A stretch of DNA of 64,000 bases from CAVQRC01 sp963715045 (GTDB taxonomy: Bacteria > Planctomycetota > Planctomycetia > Pirellulales > Lacipirellulaceae): assembly GCA_963715045.1 (NCBI GenBank), contig CAVQRC010000002.1:62001-126000 (forward strand), read 5' to 3'. The translations under genes were made by a program, and so were the position numbers. Positions 9,513-18,721 of the stretch are shown here, piece after piece. Below the pieces are notes generated by a model. It ran no database searches, had not been told where the DNA came from, and saw only the letters and a list, made by a program, of their open reading frames with translations. How positions within the stretch are numbered: position 1 is the stretch's first letter; each line of letters begins with the position of its first letter.

Positions 9513-10904
9513 ATGACGGGTAATCCGCCCCACGCCGAACCGTCGATCGAGCATCCAAACGAACCGCAGTCGAACGACTTTCGCGGAAGGTTGTCGACGG
9601 TCGAGCCGATTTGTCTGCGGACGCGGACGACCAGCATGGCGATGATCGCGCGAGCGCGGGAAGCTATCACTACACGAACGACGGTCGCAAGCTGGCGGAT
9701 TTCACTTCGGGCGTGCTGGTCGCGAACCTCGGGCACAACCCGGTCTCGTGGTGGCACCGGCTGTATGGGTACCTGGGCCTGGACGCGTTGCCTGCCGAGA
9801 CGGCCGGGCAGGAGTTCTTTGCCGCGGCTCCGCTGACAACCTACAACGCCGCAACCCCCATCGAAGTGGAAGCGACCGAGCGGTTGCTGGCGAGTCTGCG
9901 ACGCGCACCCGGCGGAGGTCGGATGGAGCAGGTGCTGTGGTCGGCGAGCGGGAGCGAAGCGGTCCAGAAGGCGTTGTGGGCGGCGCTGGCCAGGCGTCCC
10001 GGCAGCGATATCATCATCGCCACCCGCGGCGGCTTCCACGGCAAGAAGGGACTTGCCGGCGCCGTAACAGGCAGCGAGCACGACCACGAACGCGACCCCC
10101 GTGTCCGCTTCATCAGCTTCCCGATCGAGGAATGCCGCTCGATCGAGCGACGGCGGGAACCGATCGACCTGACCCCCTACGAAGCGGAACTGAAGGCGTT
10201 GGCGGACGAATTCGGCGACCGCCTGTGCTGCCTGATTACCGAGCCGTACCTCGGCGGCGGCGGATCCTATCATCCGCAGAAAGAGTATCTGCAACTGCTT
10301 GCCAACTTTTGTCGCACGCAGGACATTCCCTTCATTCTGGACGAAGTTCAATCGAACTTCGGGCGGACCGGAGAAATGTATGCGTTCACGACCTACGGCG
10401 TGGAACCTGACATCGTGGTGCTTGGCAAAGGGCTCGGAAACGGCGTGCCGGTAGACGCCGCGGTAGGACGCAGCGATTTGTTCGCGACGCTCGGATACGG
10501 CGAGGGCTCAGACACCTGGAGCGCCCATCCGCTGGGCTGCGCGTTCCGTCCTCGCCACGCTCGACGAGTTCGAACAACGCGACATCGTCGAGCAGGCCCG
10601 CGAACTGGCTCGTGTCATCGAAGTGGGATTGCTGCGACTCACGAAACTGCCAGCCATCGCCGCCGCACGCGGTGAGGGAACCGTGTGGGGAGTGGAATGC
10701 GCGGCCCTCGGCGAACACACGGCTCAGGAGGTCGCCCACGAGATCGTCACGCGTTGTTATCGCGGCGACGAGCACGGTCGGGCGATTCATCTGCTGGGAC
10801 CGCTCGCCGGACGCGTGTTGCGAATCGCCCCGCCGCTGGTGATGGATCCGGGTGAAGCGGAGGAGTATCTGGGAGTGATGCACGCGGTGGTGGCGAGTCT
10901 GTAG
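9513..10904 (+). CDS. class III aminotransferase (PLP), frameshifted
   Basis: Fold-type I PLP transaminase of the class III group (ornithine/GABA/glutamate-semialdehyde relatives). The central frame 9611-10545 carries the diagnostic blocks ASGSEAVQKAL, GGFHGKKG, the acidic ILDEVQSNFGRTGEMYAF, and VVLGKGLGNGVP with the presumed Schiff-base Lys. An N-terminal shift (about 9640) joins it to the ATG at 9513. A second shift near 10545 (one extra base) leads into VLATLDEFEQRDIVEQAREL and a normal C-terminus ending at 10904. It starts one base after the oxidoreductase stop, so the pair is probably an operon acting on the same keto/amino sugar or amino acid (inference). Confidence 0.75.
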
Positions 10905-11098
10905 AGTCTCCCGAAAAACCCGAGCGGCGTGAAGCATGACCGCACCCTGGCGGGGCAGGACGCGGACCCATAGGGCCCTCTGTGATCCAGTGGCAATCTG
11001 CCAACCGCTTCGGCAGCGCGGATCCCATCCGCGGTTTTGCACTCAAACGACTGGAGAGGCGGATCACGTTCCAAACTCGTTCCACGGCCTCCAACTGA

Positions 11099-12445
11099 CT
11101 ACAGATCGCTGACGCGTAGTTTCAGGACTTCGACCGTTTGTTTGCCGCCGGAGAAGGCGACCAACAAATAGCCATCGTGTTCGATAACGTGCGGGTAGTC
11201 GACGCGGCGTCCGCCGACCAGGTAGAGCATCTTCGTAAACACCATCCCATCTTCGCTGATCGATATCGCGAGCGGATCTCGCCGCTGAGGGTTCGGGTTG
11301 GAGACCAGCACGTAGCGTCCGTCGCTGAGCCGCAAGCCGTTGAACTTTGAAGTGGCATCCGGAAAGTTCGTTCGCACCGGCTTGTTCCAGGTGCTTCCGT
11401 TGTCGATCGAGAACGCCCGGTACAGAAATCCGCTCTTGCGGTTATCGCGAAACAGGGCCATCAGGTTGTTGTCGGGAAGAACCCACCAATAGGGCTCTTC
11501 GGCAGTCAGTTCGCTGCTAGAACCGAGAACCGGGAATGACTTCCAGACGTCGATCCCGTCCGTCCCGCCAACCAGAAACTGGACGCCTCGCTGCTTGTAG
11601 TCATGCGTTCGCCGCGACATCATCCACGCGCCGGTCGGGAGCCTCTGGGGCGGGAAATTATTGATTGCGTTGTCGTGAACCAGTCCGATGTCGTGAAACT
11701 GGTCGCCCTGTGGATCGTAAGCGAACGCGCGTAGCTGAAGACTCTCACCGAAGAACTTGTCGGCTTCGTCGAGAGCAACCAGGGCGATCAGGCGTCCGTC
11801 ACGGGCCCACCAACCCCGCGAAATGTAGCGCATGCCGAGCTTGCTGCGGATGCCGTAGTGTGGTGAATCCGGGCCGGAGTCCGGGGGCCAGGGCGTCAGC
11901 CCGCGGGGCGGCGTCCATCGCAATCCATCCGGGCTGGTCGCATAGGAGACGCGTTGACCGACCTTGTCCTCGACGCCCGGTCCATCGCTCCACATCGCCC
12001 AATACCTGTCCGCGTGATAGATGAGGTAATTGTGCTGGTTAACGCCATTTCGAGAGCGGGCATCGCTGACCATCGCGTGCCGGCTCGCCACTCGCGGCAG
12101 GCCGTCGAAATCGATCGCGGCCGAATCGCCAGCCAGCCGCAGCATCAACGGACTTTCGGGGCGGCGGACCGGATCAGGATCGGGGAAGCCGAGGAGAAGG
12201 GCAGCAGACAGCGGAGAATGACAGGAGGGACATGGTGTGCAGGAAGGGCTGTTTGTGTCGGAGTGCGGCGCGGCAGGCTGAAGGCAAGGACTAAGGACTA
12301 AGGAATTCCCAATGACGAAATCCCAACGCGGACAATCCGACGGCACTTCGAGGGTGGGCGAATAGGCAGGCACGTGCTCGTGCTCAGCGAAGCGGTACTC
12401 GTACTTCGTACTTCGTACTCGTAATCGTACTCGATCGCGTAGCAC
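11099..12445 (-). CDS. BNR-repeat sialidase/neuraminidase-like protein
   Basis: A six-bladed exo-alpha-sialidase-type propeller. Conserved sequence starts around MLRLAGDSAAIDF and continues through NYLIYHADRYWAMWSDGPG, SYATSPDGLRWTPP, RAFSIDNGSTWNKPVRTNFP (an Asp-box-like blade) and LAISISEDGMVF. The first 60-70 codons run through the intergenic heptad repeats and are not protein-like. A better start is the ATG at 12231-12233, which opens a short signal peptide in a neighbouring frame (MSLLSFSA) and would need one indel to join LSAALLLGFPDPDP. Catalytic Arg triad and Tyr cannot be assigned with certainty, so hydrolysis of sialosides is only one possibility. Confidence 0.7.
   Translation of the reverse strand: MLRDRVRLRVRSTKYEYRFAEHEHVPAYSPTLEVPSDCPRWDFVIGNSLVLSPCLQPAAPHSDTNSPSCTPCPSCHSPLSAALLLGFPDPDPVRRPESPLMLRLAGDSAAIDFDGLPRVASRHAMVSDARSRNGVNQHNYLIYHADRYWAMWSDGPGVEDKVGQRVSYATSPDGLRWTPPRGLTPWPPDSGPDSPHYGIRSKLGMRYISRGWWARDGRLIALVALDEADKFFGESLQLRAFAYDPQGDQFHDIGLVHDNAINNFPPQRLPTGAWMMSRRTHDYKQRGVQFLVGGTDGIDVWKSFPVLGSSSELTAEEPYWWVLPDNNLMALFRDNRKSGFLYRAFSIDNGSTWNKPVRTNFPDATSKFNGLRLSDGRYVLVSNPNPQRRDPLAISISEDGMVFTKMLYLVGGRRVDYPHVIEHDGYLLVAFSGGKQTVEVLKLRVSDL
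12385..12433. repeat. TACTTCG/TACTCG tandem repeat
   Basis: Six-to-seven-base units (TACTCG, TACTTCG, TACTTCG, TACTCG, TAATCG, TACTCG) follow one another. A short GGACTAA doublet lies at 12287-12300. Both belong to the set of short-period intergenic repeats in this window. Confidence 0.65.
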
Positions 12446-12678
12446 CGGCCTGCGGCCTCAGTGCGAGCACCCGCGCGAGCAGGCCTCGGTCGGCGAATGG
12501 GCGTGGTGCGGTGCTGGGTGTCTCCCGGGTCTGCCGGTTGTGCGGAACGTGGCGGTGGTTCGCGGCAAAGCACAGACGCATTTGCCGCAGGCTGGCCCAA
12601 ACAACTCGGCTTGTGTTTCGATTCTCGGCGGTTACGTCGTAGAGTTCTCCGCAGCCTGAAAACGGGAGAACTGAACCG

Positions 12679-14073
12679 ATGCGCGACTTCTTCAAACGTC
12701 AGGATACCGCCCGGCGGCTCTCCGGGCAGCTGGCCGCCGTACTCGCCGGAGCCGTCTGCGGCACGGTCCTGGCGACGGCCCTCGTGCTCGCCAGCCTGAC
12801 GACCCTCATCGCCCTGATCCAGGTCGTGGCGACCACAAGTTTCAAAGTCGACCCCGATTACTGGCTCGAAGTGTTCGTCAATCGTTTCTACGCTGCCACG
12901 CTGTTCGTTGGCGTGATTGTGATCGGCGTGGCCATCCGCAAGACGTTGCTGGCATTGGAATCGGGTGGACTGGAACTTGCCCGCCAACTCGGGGCCCATC
13001 GCGTCTTGCCCATCACCAATGATCCTCAGTACCAGCAATTACTCAATGTGGTCGACGAGCTTTCGATCGCCACGGGCATGCCCGCGCCCAAGGTCTACGT
13101 GCTCGAACAGGAGCCCGGTGTAAATGCCTTCGCAGCAGGCATCGAATCTCGCGATATGGTGGTCGGCGTGACACGCGGCGCACTCGAACATCTGAATCGT
13201 GGAGAGCTCCAGGGCGTGCTGGCCCACGAGTTCAGTCATCTCGTCAATCTCGACGGGCGAATCAACGTACAGACACTGGGCGTCTTGCAAGGTATGGAAG
13301 TCGTCGCCTCGGGTGTCCGGTTCCTGCTCGGGATGGGCGTGGGATCGGGGGTCAACGGGTCGATGATGGCAACCGTCTTTGGATACGTGTTATGGCCCGT
13401 TGGTCAGATCGGCGTGCTGTTCGGATCCCTCGCGCGGATGGCTTTGAATCGCCAACGTGAGTTCCTGGCAGATGCCGCCGCCGTGCAATACACGCGTGAT
13501 CCCGAGGCACTGAGCTCGGCGCTGAAGCTCATCGCGGGGAATGCGTACCAGGGACAGCTCGTGAGCAGCGCCGCCCAATCGGCGTGCCACCTGTTCTTTG
13601 CCGAGGGAAAATCAGCCCTTCAAGCGGCCCTGAGTTCGCATCCACCGCTGGAAGAGCGGATTCGCCGACTCGATCCGGAATGGGACGGCGTGCTTCCGAT
13701 CGCGCTGCCCATCGCTGCGGCGGCCGTCCTCGACAACCAGGACCAACCGCCGACCGACAGTCTCACCACCGGGATCGGTACCACTCCGGTCGCCGCGGCG
13801 ACTTGCGAGCCACCTCCGGCCTCGCCGCCGAAGCCTGCAACCGCAATCACATCACCGGTGCCTTGCCCCGGATCCAGCCAGGATGGCGGGGCGGCGGACG
13901 GCATCGTTTCCGAGGCAGACAAGCAGGCGTTCCTGGAAACACTGGCCGCGGTGCGAGCGGGTGGTTCCCAGCCTGCCTACAGTCGCCAGGTGACTCATTG
14001 GCCGACGCTGGTTGCCACCTTCGCGGCGGTGATTGCCGCCTCGGCGGCTTTTACCTGGCTCACGTCGAGGTAG
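12679..14073 (+). CDS. M48-family membrane metalloprotease (HtpX/Ste24-like)
   Basis: 464 residues. Two N-terminal transmembrane helices (about 15-50 and 70-90) are followed by the M48 catalytic region: zinc-binding HEFSH at 183-187 in LAHEFSHLVNLDGR, and a downstream hydrophobic pair (about 215-250) with NRQREFLADAAAVQYT, whose Glu is the third zinc ligand. A Pro-rich linker (about 355-400) and one more C-terminal helix (LVATFAAVIAASAAFTWL) extend it beyond the usual HtpX length of about 290. It is expected to degrade misfolded membrane proteins. Frame intact; single gene. Confidence 0.9.
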   Translation: MRDFFKRQDTARRLSGQLAAVLAGAVCGTVLATALVLASLTTLIALIQVVATTSFKVDPDYWLEVFVNRFYAATLFVGVIVIGVAIRKTLLALESGGLELARQLGAHRVLPITNDPQYQQLLNVVDELSIATGMPAPKVYVLEQEPGVNAFAAGIESRDMVVGVTRGALEHLNRGELQGVLAHEFSHLVNLDGRINVQTLGVLQGMEVVASGVRFLLGMGVGSGVNGSMMATVFGYVLWPVGQIGVLFGSLARMALNRQREFLADAAAVQYTRDPEALSSALKLIAGNAYQGQLVSSAAQSACHLFFAEGKSALQAALSSHPPLEERIRRLDPEWDGVLPIALPIAAAAVLDNQDQPPTDSLTTGIGTTPVAAATCEPPPASPPKPATAITSPVPCPGSSQDGGAADGIVSEADKQAFLETLAAVRAGGSQPAYSRQVTHWPTLVATFAAVIAASAAFTWLTSR

Positions 14074-14378
14074 TGGGCGTGCCTTTGCGCTCGCACCGTG
14101 CTACTTCGCACACTCCGGCGGCCCCTTGCTGAACCGCAGCCGTGCGGAGATAGTCGCAAGATAGCGGCACACGATTTGCGGACAGATCGTAGGCACGTGT
14201 TCGAGTGGTTCCGCCAGGCCGAGCCTTCCCAGCTCACCGTCGAACGTCTCAGCAGGCAGCCGTGCAGGGCCTGCGAGGCGATCCCAGGTGGCCGAAAGCA
14301 TCTGCCTGAAGGGGAATCGACGCACGTTCCTGGCTGAGCCCCCCCGACGCCACCTTATCCGAGCTCGAAGGCGGAACC
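14074..14378. other. intergenic, no gene seen
   Basis: 305 bp between the protease and the stress-protein gene. I see no conserved reading frame, repeat or convincing hairpin. The last bases precede the ATG at 14379. Confidence 0.5.
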
Positions 14379-14798
14379 ATGTTCAACAAGATCCTCGTTC
14401 CGGTCGACTTCACCGACAAGAACCGTGCTGCGATCCGGGCCGCCGCCGAACTGGCGAAGCAGGACGCGGCCCAGGTCACGCTGCTGCACGTGATCGAGAC
14501 CATCCCCTACGTCGAAGAAGACGAGCTGACCGATTTCTACGAGACGCTGCGGCGACGCGCCAGCAGGGAACTCGCCACGCTGGCCGAACCGCTCTCCAGC
14601 GACGGAATCCATGTTTCCGAGGACATCGTACGCGGCAAGACGGCCGCTCAGATCGTGCACTACGCGATTGATCAAGCCATCGACCTGGTCGTCGTCAGCT
14701 CGCACAAGATCCAATTGGATCAACCGCCCCGTGGTCTCGCGTCGGTCAGTTATCAGGTATCGATCCTCTGCCAATGCCCCGTGTTGATGGTGAAGTAA
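14379..14798 (+). CDS. universal stress protein (UspA family)
   Basis: 139-residue single Usp domain. It opens with KILVPVDFTDKNRAAIRAA, where the Asp after VPV is the usual nucleotide-contact residue, and has LLHVIE and a C-terminal VSYQVSILCQCPVLMVK. The ATP-binding loop G-2x-G-9x-G-S/T is not intact (SSHKIQLDQPPRGLASVSY), so it may belong to the non-ATP-binding type. It is probably co-transcribed with the CBS-domain gene 68 bp downstream; Usp/CBS pairs are common in energy- or redox-stress responses. Confidence 0.9.
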   Translation: MFNKILVPVDFTDKNRAAIRAAAELAKQDAAQVTLLHVIETIPYVEEDELTDFYETLRRRASRELATLAEPLSSDGIHVSEDIVRGKTAAQIVHYAIDQAIDLVVVSSHKIQLDQPPRGLASVSYQVSILCQCPVLMVK

Positions 14799-14865
14799 TT
14801 TCGGATGATCCGTAGTCAAGGTTCCGCATCCTTTCGCAATCTCATTCATCCTGAAGGAGGTTACC

Positions 14866-15309
14866 ATGTCCGCCAAAAACGTAAGCATCCACCACGTCGA
14901 TTTGACCGACTCCGACGATACCGTTCAGGTCGCGGCTCGGCGAATGTATGACCACAAAGTGGGAACGCTGGTTGTGTGTGATGACCGTCGAAGGCCAATC
15001 GGGTTGCTCACCGATCGGGACCTGGCCGTGCGTATCGTGGGAGAGGCCAAGGATCCGCTGACGACCACGGTTGAGGAGGTCATGACGCGGGAACCGCAGT
15101 GCGTGGCCCAGGACGCACCGATCGAGCGGGTATTGAAAACCATGCGGAGCGGACCCTATCGTCGCCTGCCGGTGGTCGATGATGCAGGCGAACTGGTGGG
15201 GCTCATCAGTCTCGATGATGTACTGGCACACATCACCGAGGAGTTCCGCGAGATCGGGACGCTGCTCGCCCGGGAAGATCCCAGTAGCCTGGCCGTAGGG
15301 AGCGGATGA
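14866..15309 (+). CDS. two-CBS-domain protein
   Basis: 147 residues formed by a tandem CBS pair (Bateman module): about 8-65 with VAARRMYDHKVGTLVVCDD...GLLTDRDLAVRIV, and about 78-135 with VMTREPQCVAQDAPIERVLK...RRLPVVDDAGELVGLISLDD. Such stand-alone modules bind adenine nucleotides or SAM and act as sensors; no effector domain is attached. A very strong Shine-Dalgarno (GAAGGAGGT) lies 6-7 bases before the ATG and fixes the start. It follows the Usp gene on the same strand. Confidence 0.92.
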   Translation: MSAKNVSIHHVDLTDSDDTVQVAARRMYDHKVGTLVVCDDRRRPIGLLTDRDLAVRIVGEAKDPLTTTVEEVMTREPQCVAQDAPIERVLKTMRSGPYRRLPVVDDAGELVGLISLDDVLAHITEEFREIGTLLAREDPSSLAVGSG

Positions 15310-15310
15310 G

Positions 15311-15434
15311 AATGACTAATGCCTAAGATCTAATGCCTAACGAATCCCCAATGACAAATACCCAAAAGATTCTTTGCTTCGTCATTGGGGTTGAGGTATT
15401 CCTGAGGCCTTAGTCATTAGGGCTTAGTCATTGC
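15311..15434. repeat. AATGACTAA/CCTAATG heptad hairpin element
   Basis: Left-hand units of AATGACTAATGCCTAAG type are answered on the right by CTTAGTCATTAGGGCTTAGT. The core CCCCAATGAC (15346-15355) and GTCATTGGGG (15381-15390) form perfect 10-bp arms. The whole tract can fold into a long imperfect hairpin right after the CBS gene, so it may also stop transcription. Confidence 0.75.
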
Positions 15435-15456
15435 ATCCAGCGGCTTCTTCAGGCCG

Positions 15457-17166
15457 ATGCAACCATCGGGAGTGCGGATGAGAGAGTCATTCTTGGCTGT
15501 GGTTGCGGTGTGTGTGCTGCTCCCCACCGCGACGGGGTGGGCGGGTTCGCAACCGGAACTGGCCGAACACGCGATGGTGGTTTCGCAGTCGCACCTCGCG
15601 TCGCAGGTCGGCGTCGCCGCCCTCGAAGAGGGGGGCACTGCCGTGGACGCCGCCGTGGCCACGGCCTTCGCTCTGGCAGTCACGCATCCCGTGGCCGGCA
15701 ACATCGGTGGGGGTGGGTTTCTCGTCTACCGCACCGCGAACGGCGAGGCCGTGGCCTACGATTTTCGTGAACGGGCTCCGGCCGCCGCGACCGCCACGAT
15801 GTGGCTCGACGAGCAAGGTGGGTATGTTCCCGATCGCCACCATCAAAGCCACTTGGCGGTCGGAGTCCCCGGGACCGTGGCCGGTTTGTACCTCGCGTGG
15901 CAGGAAAACGGAAACCTCCCTTGGAAGCGGCTCGTCGAACCGGCCGTCAAGCTCGCTGCGGAAGGATTCACGGTCAGCCATGAGCTGGCCCGCTCTCTCG
16001 ATGCCGAGCGCTCGCGATTCAAGCGATACCCGGCTTCCTGGCGGCAATTCACCAATCAGGGTGAGTCGTATAACGTGGGCGATACGCTCCGCCAGAGTGA
16101 TCTGGCAGCAACGCTCGCCCGCATCGCCGAACAGGGTCCTGCCGGGTTCTACGAGGGCCAGACGGCTGAACTCATCGTCCAGGAAATGCAACGCGGAGGC
16201 GGAATCCTCACCCGCGAGGATCTTGAGAACTATCAACCGCGACGACGCCAGCCGCTCCGCGGCAGCTACCGCGGTTACGAGATCCTCTCCATGCCGCCGC
16301 CCAGCTCGGGCGGAATCGCCCTGCTGGAAATGCTGAATATTCTCGAGGCCCGCGACCTGGGCGAAACGGGATACGCTGCCGCCGACACAATTCACTGGTA
16401 CGCCGAAGCGATGCGGCGAGCCTACGCCGACCGCGCAATGTACGTCGGAGATCCGGAGTTCAATCCCCAGATGCCGGTAGAGCGATTGATATCCAAAGAC
16501 CACGCGGCGCGGCTGCAGCAGACAATCGAGGCCGACCGGGCCTCGAAGTCGTCCCCGACAGAACTTCCGTGGTCGTACGAGAGCGCCGAGACGACGCATC
16601 TTTCGGTAGTCGACGCAAACCGCAACGCGGTCGCATTGACCTACACCCTTGAATACGGGTACGGATCGGCGATCGTTGTCGAAGGCGGAGGGTTTCTGCT
16701 CAACAATGAAATGGGCGACTTTAATCCGGTCCCGGGCCTGTCCACCGAGGGCGGGTTGATCGGTACGCCACCGAACCTGACGGCTCCGGGCAAGCGGATG
16801 CTGTCGAGCATGACGCCATCGATCGTGACGAAGAACGGGCGGCTGGTGATGGTGACTGGCAGTCCAGGCGGTCGCACGATCATCAACACGGTTCTGCAAA
16901 CGATCGTGAACGTGGTGGACTTCGGCATGAATGCCCAGGAAGCGGTGGATGCGGGCCGAGTCCACCACCAATGGCTGCCCGATCGAATCCTTTATGAGCC
17001 CTACAGCATTTCCAGCGACGCGCGGGCCACACTGCGGGCGATGGGGCATAAGCTCGTGGAGAACCCCCGCCAGGGTGCCGCCCAGGTAATCGTGGTACGG
17101 GAGGACGGGATGCTGGAGGGAGCAACCGATCGCCGCGTGCCGGACGGCGGCGCGGTCGGATATTGA
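15457..17166 (+). CDS. ggt: gamma-glutamyltransferase
   Basis: 569-residue Ntn hydrolase precursor that cleaves gamma-glutamyl bonds (glutathione, gamma-glutamyl peptides) in the periplasm. The signal peptide is best from the second ATG (15478, MRESFLAVVAVCVLLP). The large-subunit part has THPVAGNIGGGGFLVYR and FRERAPAA. The autoprocessing site is TTHLSVVD with the presumed nucleophile Thr at residue 379, followed by ALTYTLEYGYGSAIVVEGGG and the oxyanion region GKRMLSSMTPSIV, GSPGGRTIINTVLQTI. Full length and intact. It stands alone after a hairpin repeat. Gamma-glutamyl-type cephalosporin acylase activity is an alternative seen in the family. Confidence 0.94.
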   Translation: MQPSGVRMRESFLAVVAVCVLLPTATGWAGSQPELAEHAMVVSQSHLASQVGVAALEEGGTAVDAAVATAFALAVTHPVAGNIGGGGFLVYRTANGEAVAYDFRERAPAAATATMWLDEQGGYVPDRHHQSHLAVGVPGTVAGLYLAWQENGNLPWKRLVEPAVKLAAEGFTVSHELARSLDAERSRFKRYPASWRQFTNQGESYNVGDTLRQSDLAATLARIAEQGPAGFYEGQTAELIVQEMQRGGGILTREDLENYQPRRRQPLRGSYRGYEILSMPPPSSGGIALLEMLNILEARDLGETGYAAADTIHWYAEAMRRAYADRAMYVGDPEFNPQMPVERLISKDHAARLQQTIEADRASKSSPTELPWSYESAETTHLSVVDANRNAVALTYTLEYGYGSAIVVEGGGFLLNNEMGDFNPVPGLSTEGGLIGTPPNLTAPGKRMLSSMTPSIVTKNGRLVMVTGSPGGRTIINTVLQTIVNVVDFGMNAQEAVDAGRVHHQWLPDRILYEPYSISSDARATLRAMGHKLVENPRQGAAQVIVVREDGMLEGATDRRVPDGGAVGY

Positions 17167-17214
17167 CCCCTGATTTCAGGATTTGGATCCGCAGGCGAGT
17201 TCTTCGAGTGTTAA

Positions 17215-17752
17215 GCACGCCTGGCCAACCCTGGGAATGGATCCTGGGGGGATGGCGTCGCTGGTTCGGTAGCGGTACGCGGTAACGGCTGATTGAAATG
17301 GGCTTGGGTTTGGGCGTCTCGTTCCCGCTGCAGTTCGTTGCCAATCCCGACCGCCAAGTTTCGAAGATGCCGCGCCGAAATAGCAATCTCCGCGGTATCC
17401 TTCAACGCCGCAGCCGCCAGCTCGTAGGCAGGATGGCGGGCAGCACAGAGCATGGCCTTCTCAAGTACCTTGGGGCTGTAGGATGACATCAATCTGCAAC
17501 GCGATGCGTTGAGGGAAAAAAATCTCGGTGGCAAACCGAGCAATGGCAAACTGCTCGTGAAGCGGCACGGGGCCGTCGCAGGTTTGGACCTCCCAGGTCG
17601 CAGGCGTCTCCTTGACCGGGCACTTCCTATGGCAAGTGGGACAGTGAGCTACCCCCGAATAATAGACGCATGTTGTGCGGCCAGTTGCTCATCTACCGCT
17701 TGGGCGATCATCCGGCCGACCTCATGCCCGAATTCCTCGATCTCGGAGGCGT
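17215..17752 (-). pseudogene. ISKra4-family transposase remnant
   Basis: On the minus strand, broken over several frames and stops, I read EEFGHEVGRMIAQAVDEQ, then CPTCHRKCPVKETPATWE, a second CxxC knuckle CSVCHRDFFP, and SSYSPKVLEKAMLCAARHPA with ISARHLRNLAVGIGNELQRE. This order (N-terminal helix, paired CxxC zinc ribbon, then the SPxxxEK helix region) is what I know from ISKra4 transposases of planctomycetes. The DDE catalytic part is missing. Copies of a ~36-bp direct repeat flank the fragment. Confidence 0.6.
17217..17252. repeat. direct repeat, left copy
   Basis: About 36 bp beginning CGCCTGGCCAACCCTGGGAA, followed by GGATCCTG and a G run. It matches 17760-17795 with two or three differences and ends the transposase remnant on this side. 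Confidence 0.65.
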
Positions 17753-17759
17753 CAAGAAC

Positions 17760-17795
17760 GCCTGGCCAACCCTGGGAATAGATCCTGAGGGGTGT
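17760..17795. repeat. direct repeat, right copy
   Basis: Same sequence and orientation as 17217-17252. It sits at the other edge of the ISKra4 remnant, 543 bp away. Confidence 0.65.
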
Positions 17796-17889
17796 TCCGA
17801 TCTCTCTTGTCGCGGGCCACTGGTTTTGCTACTTGCCAGGGGCGTGACTGCACCCTGACCAATGGTTCTCCTCCCCTCGGACAGACAGT

Positions 17890-18231
17890 ATGGATGCGAA
17901 TCAGACGCCTCGCGAAGAGGCCACCGCGGGTAATGTCGACGCGATTCGGAGCGAAGTCGAGCGGCTTACCTGGGCCCTGGCCGACAATGCAATCAGCGGC
18001 GCAGATGCCAGGCGTCTTGCACAACTGTTGCAGGAGCACTCCACTGCCCGGGCCGAGTATCTCCGTTGCATGCAACTGCACGCTGAGCTGCAACAGCTGT
18101 TTGGAAGCGAGGAAACGGCCGAAACGCAAAGGCCCGAGGGCACAGCATGTCGACGGAGCCCGCTCCTGCCTGACATGGGATTCTCGTCGACCGGCGACGA
18201 CGCACGGGTACCGCACACGGATGGCGAGTAG
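17890..18231 (+). CDS. orphan FecR/anti-sigma-type N-terminal domain protein
   Basis: 113 residues. The segment VERLTWALADNAISGADARRLAQL followed by RAEYLRCMQLHAELQQLFG resembles the small N-terminal helical domain that precedes the membrane helix and FecR/LamG part of planctomycete anti-sigma-like proteins. Here the reading frame stops soon afterwards, with no membrane helix or FecR domain. It is either a truncated remnant or a stand-alone cytosolic domain. No ECF sigma-factor gene is next to it. It lies beside the ISKra4 remnant in a decayed stretch, which favours truncation. Confidence 0.5.
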   Translation: MDANQTPREEATAGNVDAIRSEVERLTWALADNAISGADARRLAQLLQEHSTARAEYLRCMQLHAELQQLFGSEETAETQRPEGTACRRSPLLPDMGFSSTGDDARVPHTDGE

Positions 18232-18670
18232 CGCTTCGTCCGGCGGTGCGCCGCGATCGTTTTTGCGGAATCAACATCCGCTTGGAGCGCGGCATGGCAC
18301 CGTCGCGGCACGCCGCACATCCGAGCCGTCCCCCGGCAGAGCCGAGGGCTGGGCCCCCGAAAATGTGAGTTTTTGGCGGGCGTTTTGCGATTGCTGCGTC
18401 GATTTAAACGGTTCCGCTTGATCGCATCTGGGGTGCGCCTTGGACCGCAACCAGACCCCCGCGAGCCCCCTGTTGATTTCACGAAGGTTTTCGGGCGTCG
18501 TTGCCTTGGTCGAGACGTCCATAAGGGGCGACAATGCCTGGGAGCGCTCGATAGGTCGCGCAGAGGCGCTGAGTACGCTGAGAAATCGCGGCGAGGCGAA
18601 CAGCTGCGAAGCAGCTGATCAACGCGCCGCGTATCCTCCGTGTGACTGGTTCGACGGAACAAAAACCGGA
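18232..18670. other. intergenic, apparently decayed DNA
   Basis: About 440 bp with no credible gene on either strand. It holds two near-copies of GGCAGAGCCGAGGGCT (about 18331 and 18695) and a GCGCAGAGGCGCTGAGTACG tract (about 18559). It may be the ruins of the FecR-like gene and mobile DNA. Confidence 0.5.
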
Positions 18671-18698
18671 TAAAAACCCCCGATCAGTTTTCGGGGGC
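18671..18698 (-). terminator. rho-independent terminator of the Ldh-type gene
   Basis: Read on the minus strand: CCCCCGA, a 7-base loop, TCGGGGG, then TTTTTAT. The 7-bp stem is perfect and lies 24 bp beyond the stop codon of the gene at 18722. Confidence 0.85.
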
Positions 18699-18721
18699 AG
18701 AGCCGAGAGCTCAAGGGCGTC

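Noticed and set aside
9161..10351. Open frame of 396 codons on the minus strand
   Set aside because: Antisense to the aminotransferase and oxidoreductase genes; composition only.
14098..14337. Short frames on both strands between protease and stress-protein genes
   Set aside because: No ribosome site, no domain, no conservation signal.
15487..17049. Open frame of 520 codons on the minus strand
   Set aside because: Exactly opposite the intact gamma-glutamyltransferase gene; rich in Arg/His/Gly without domain sequence.
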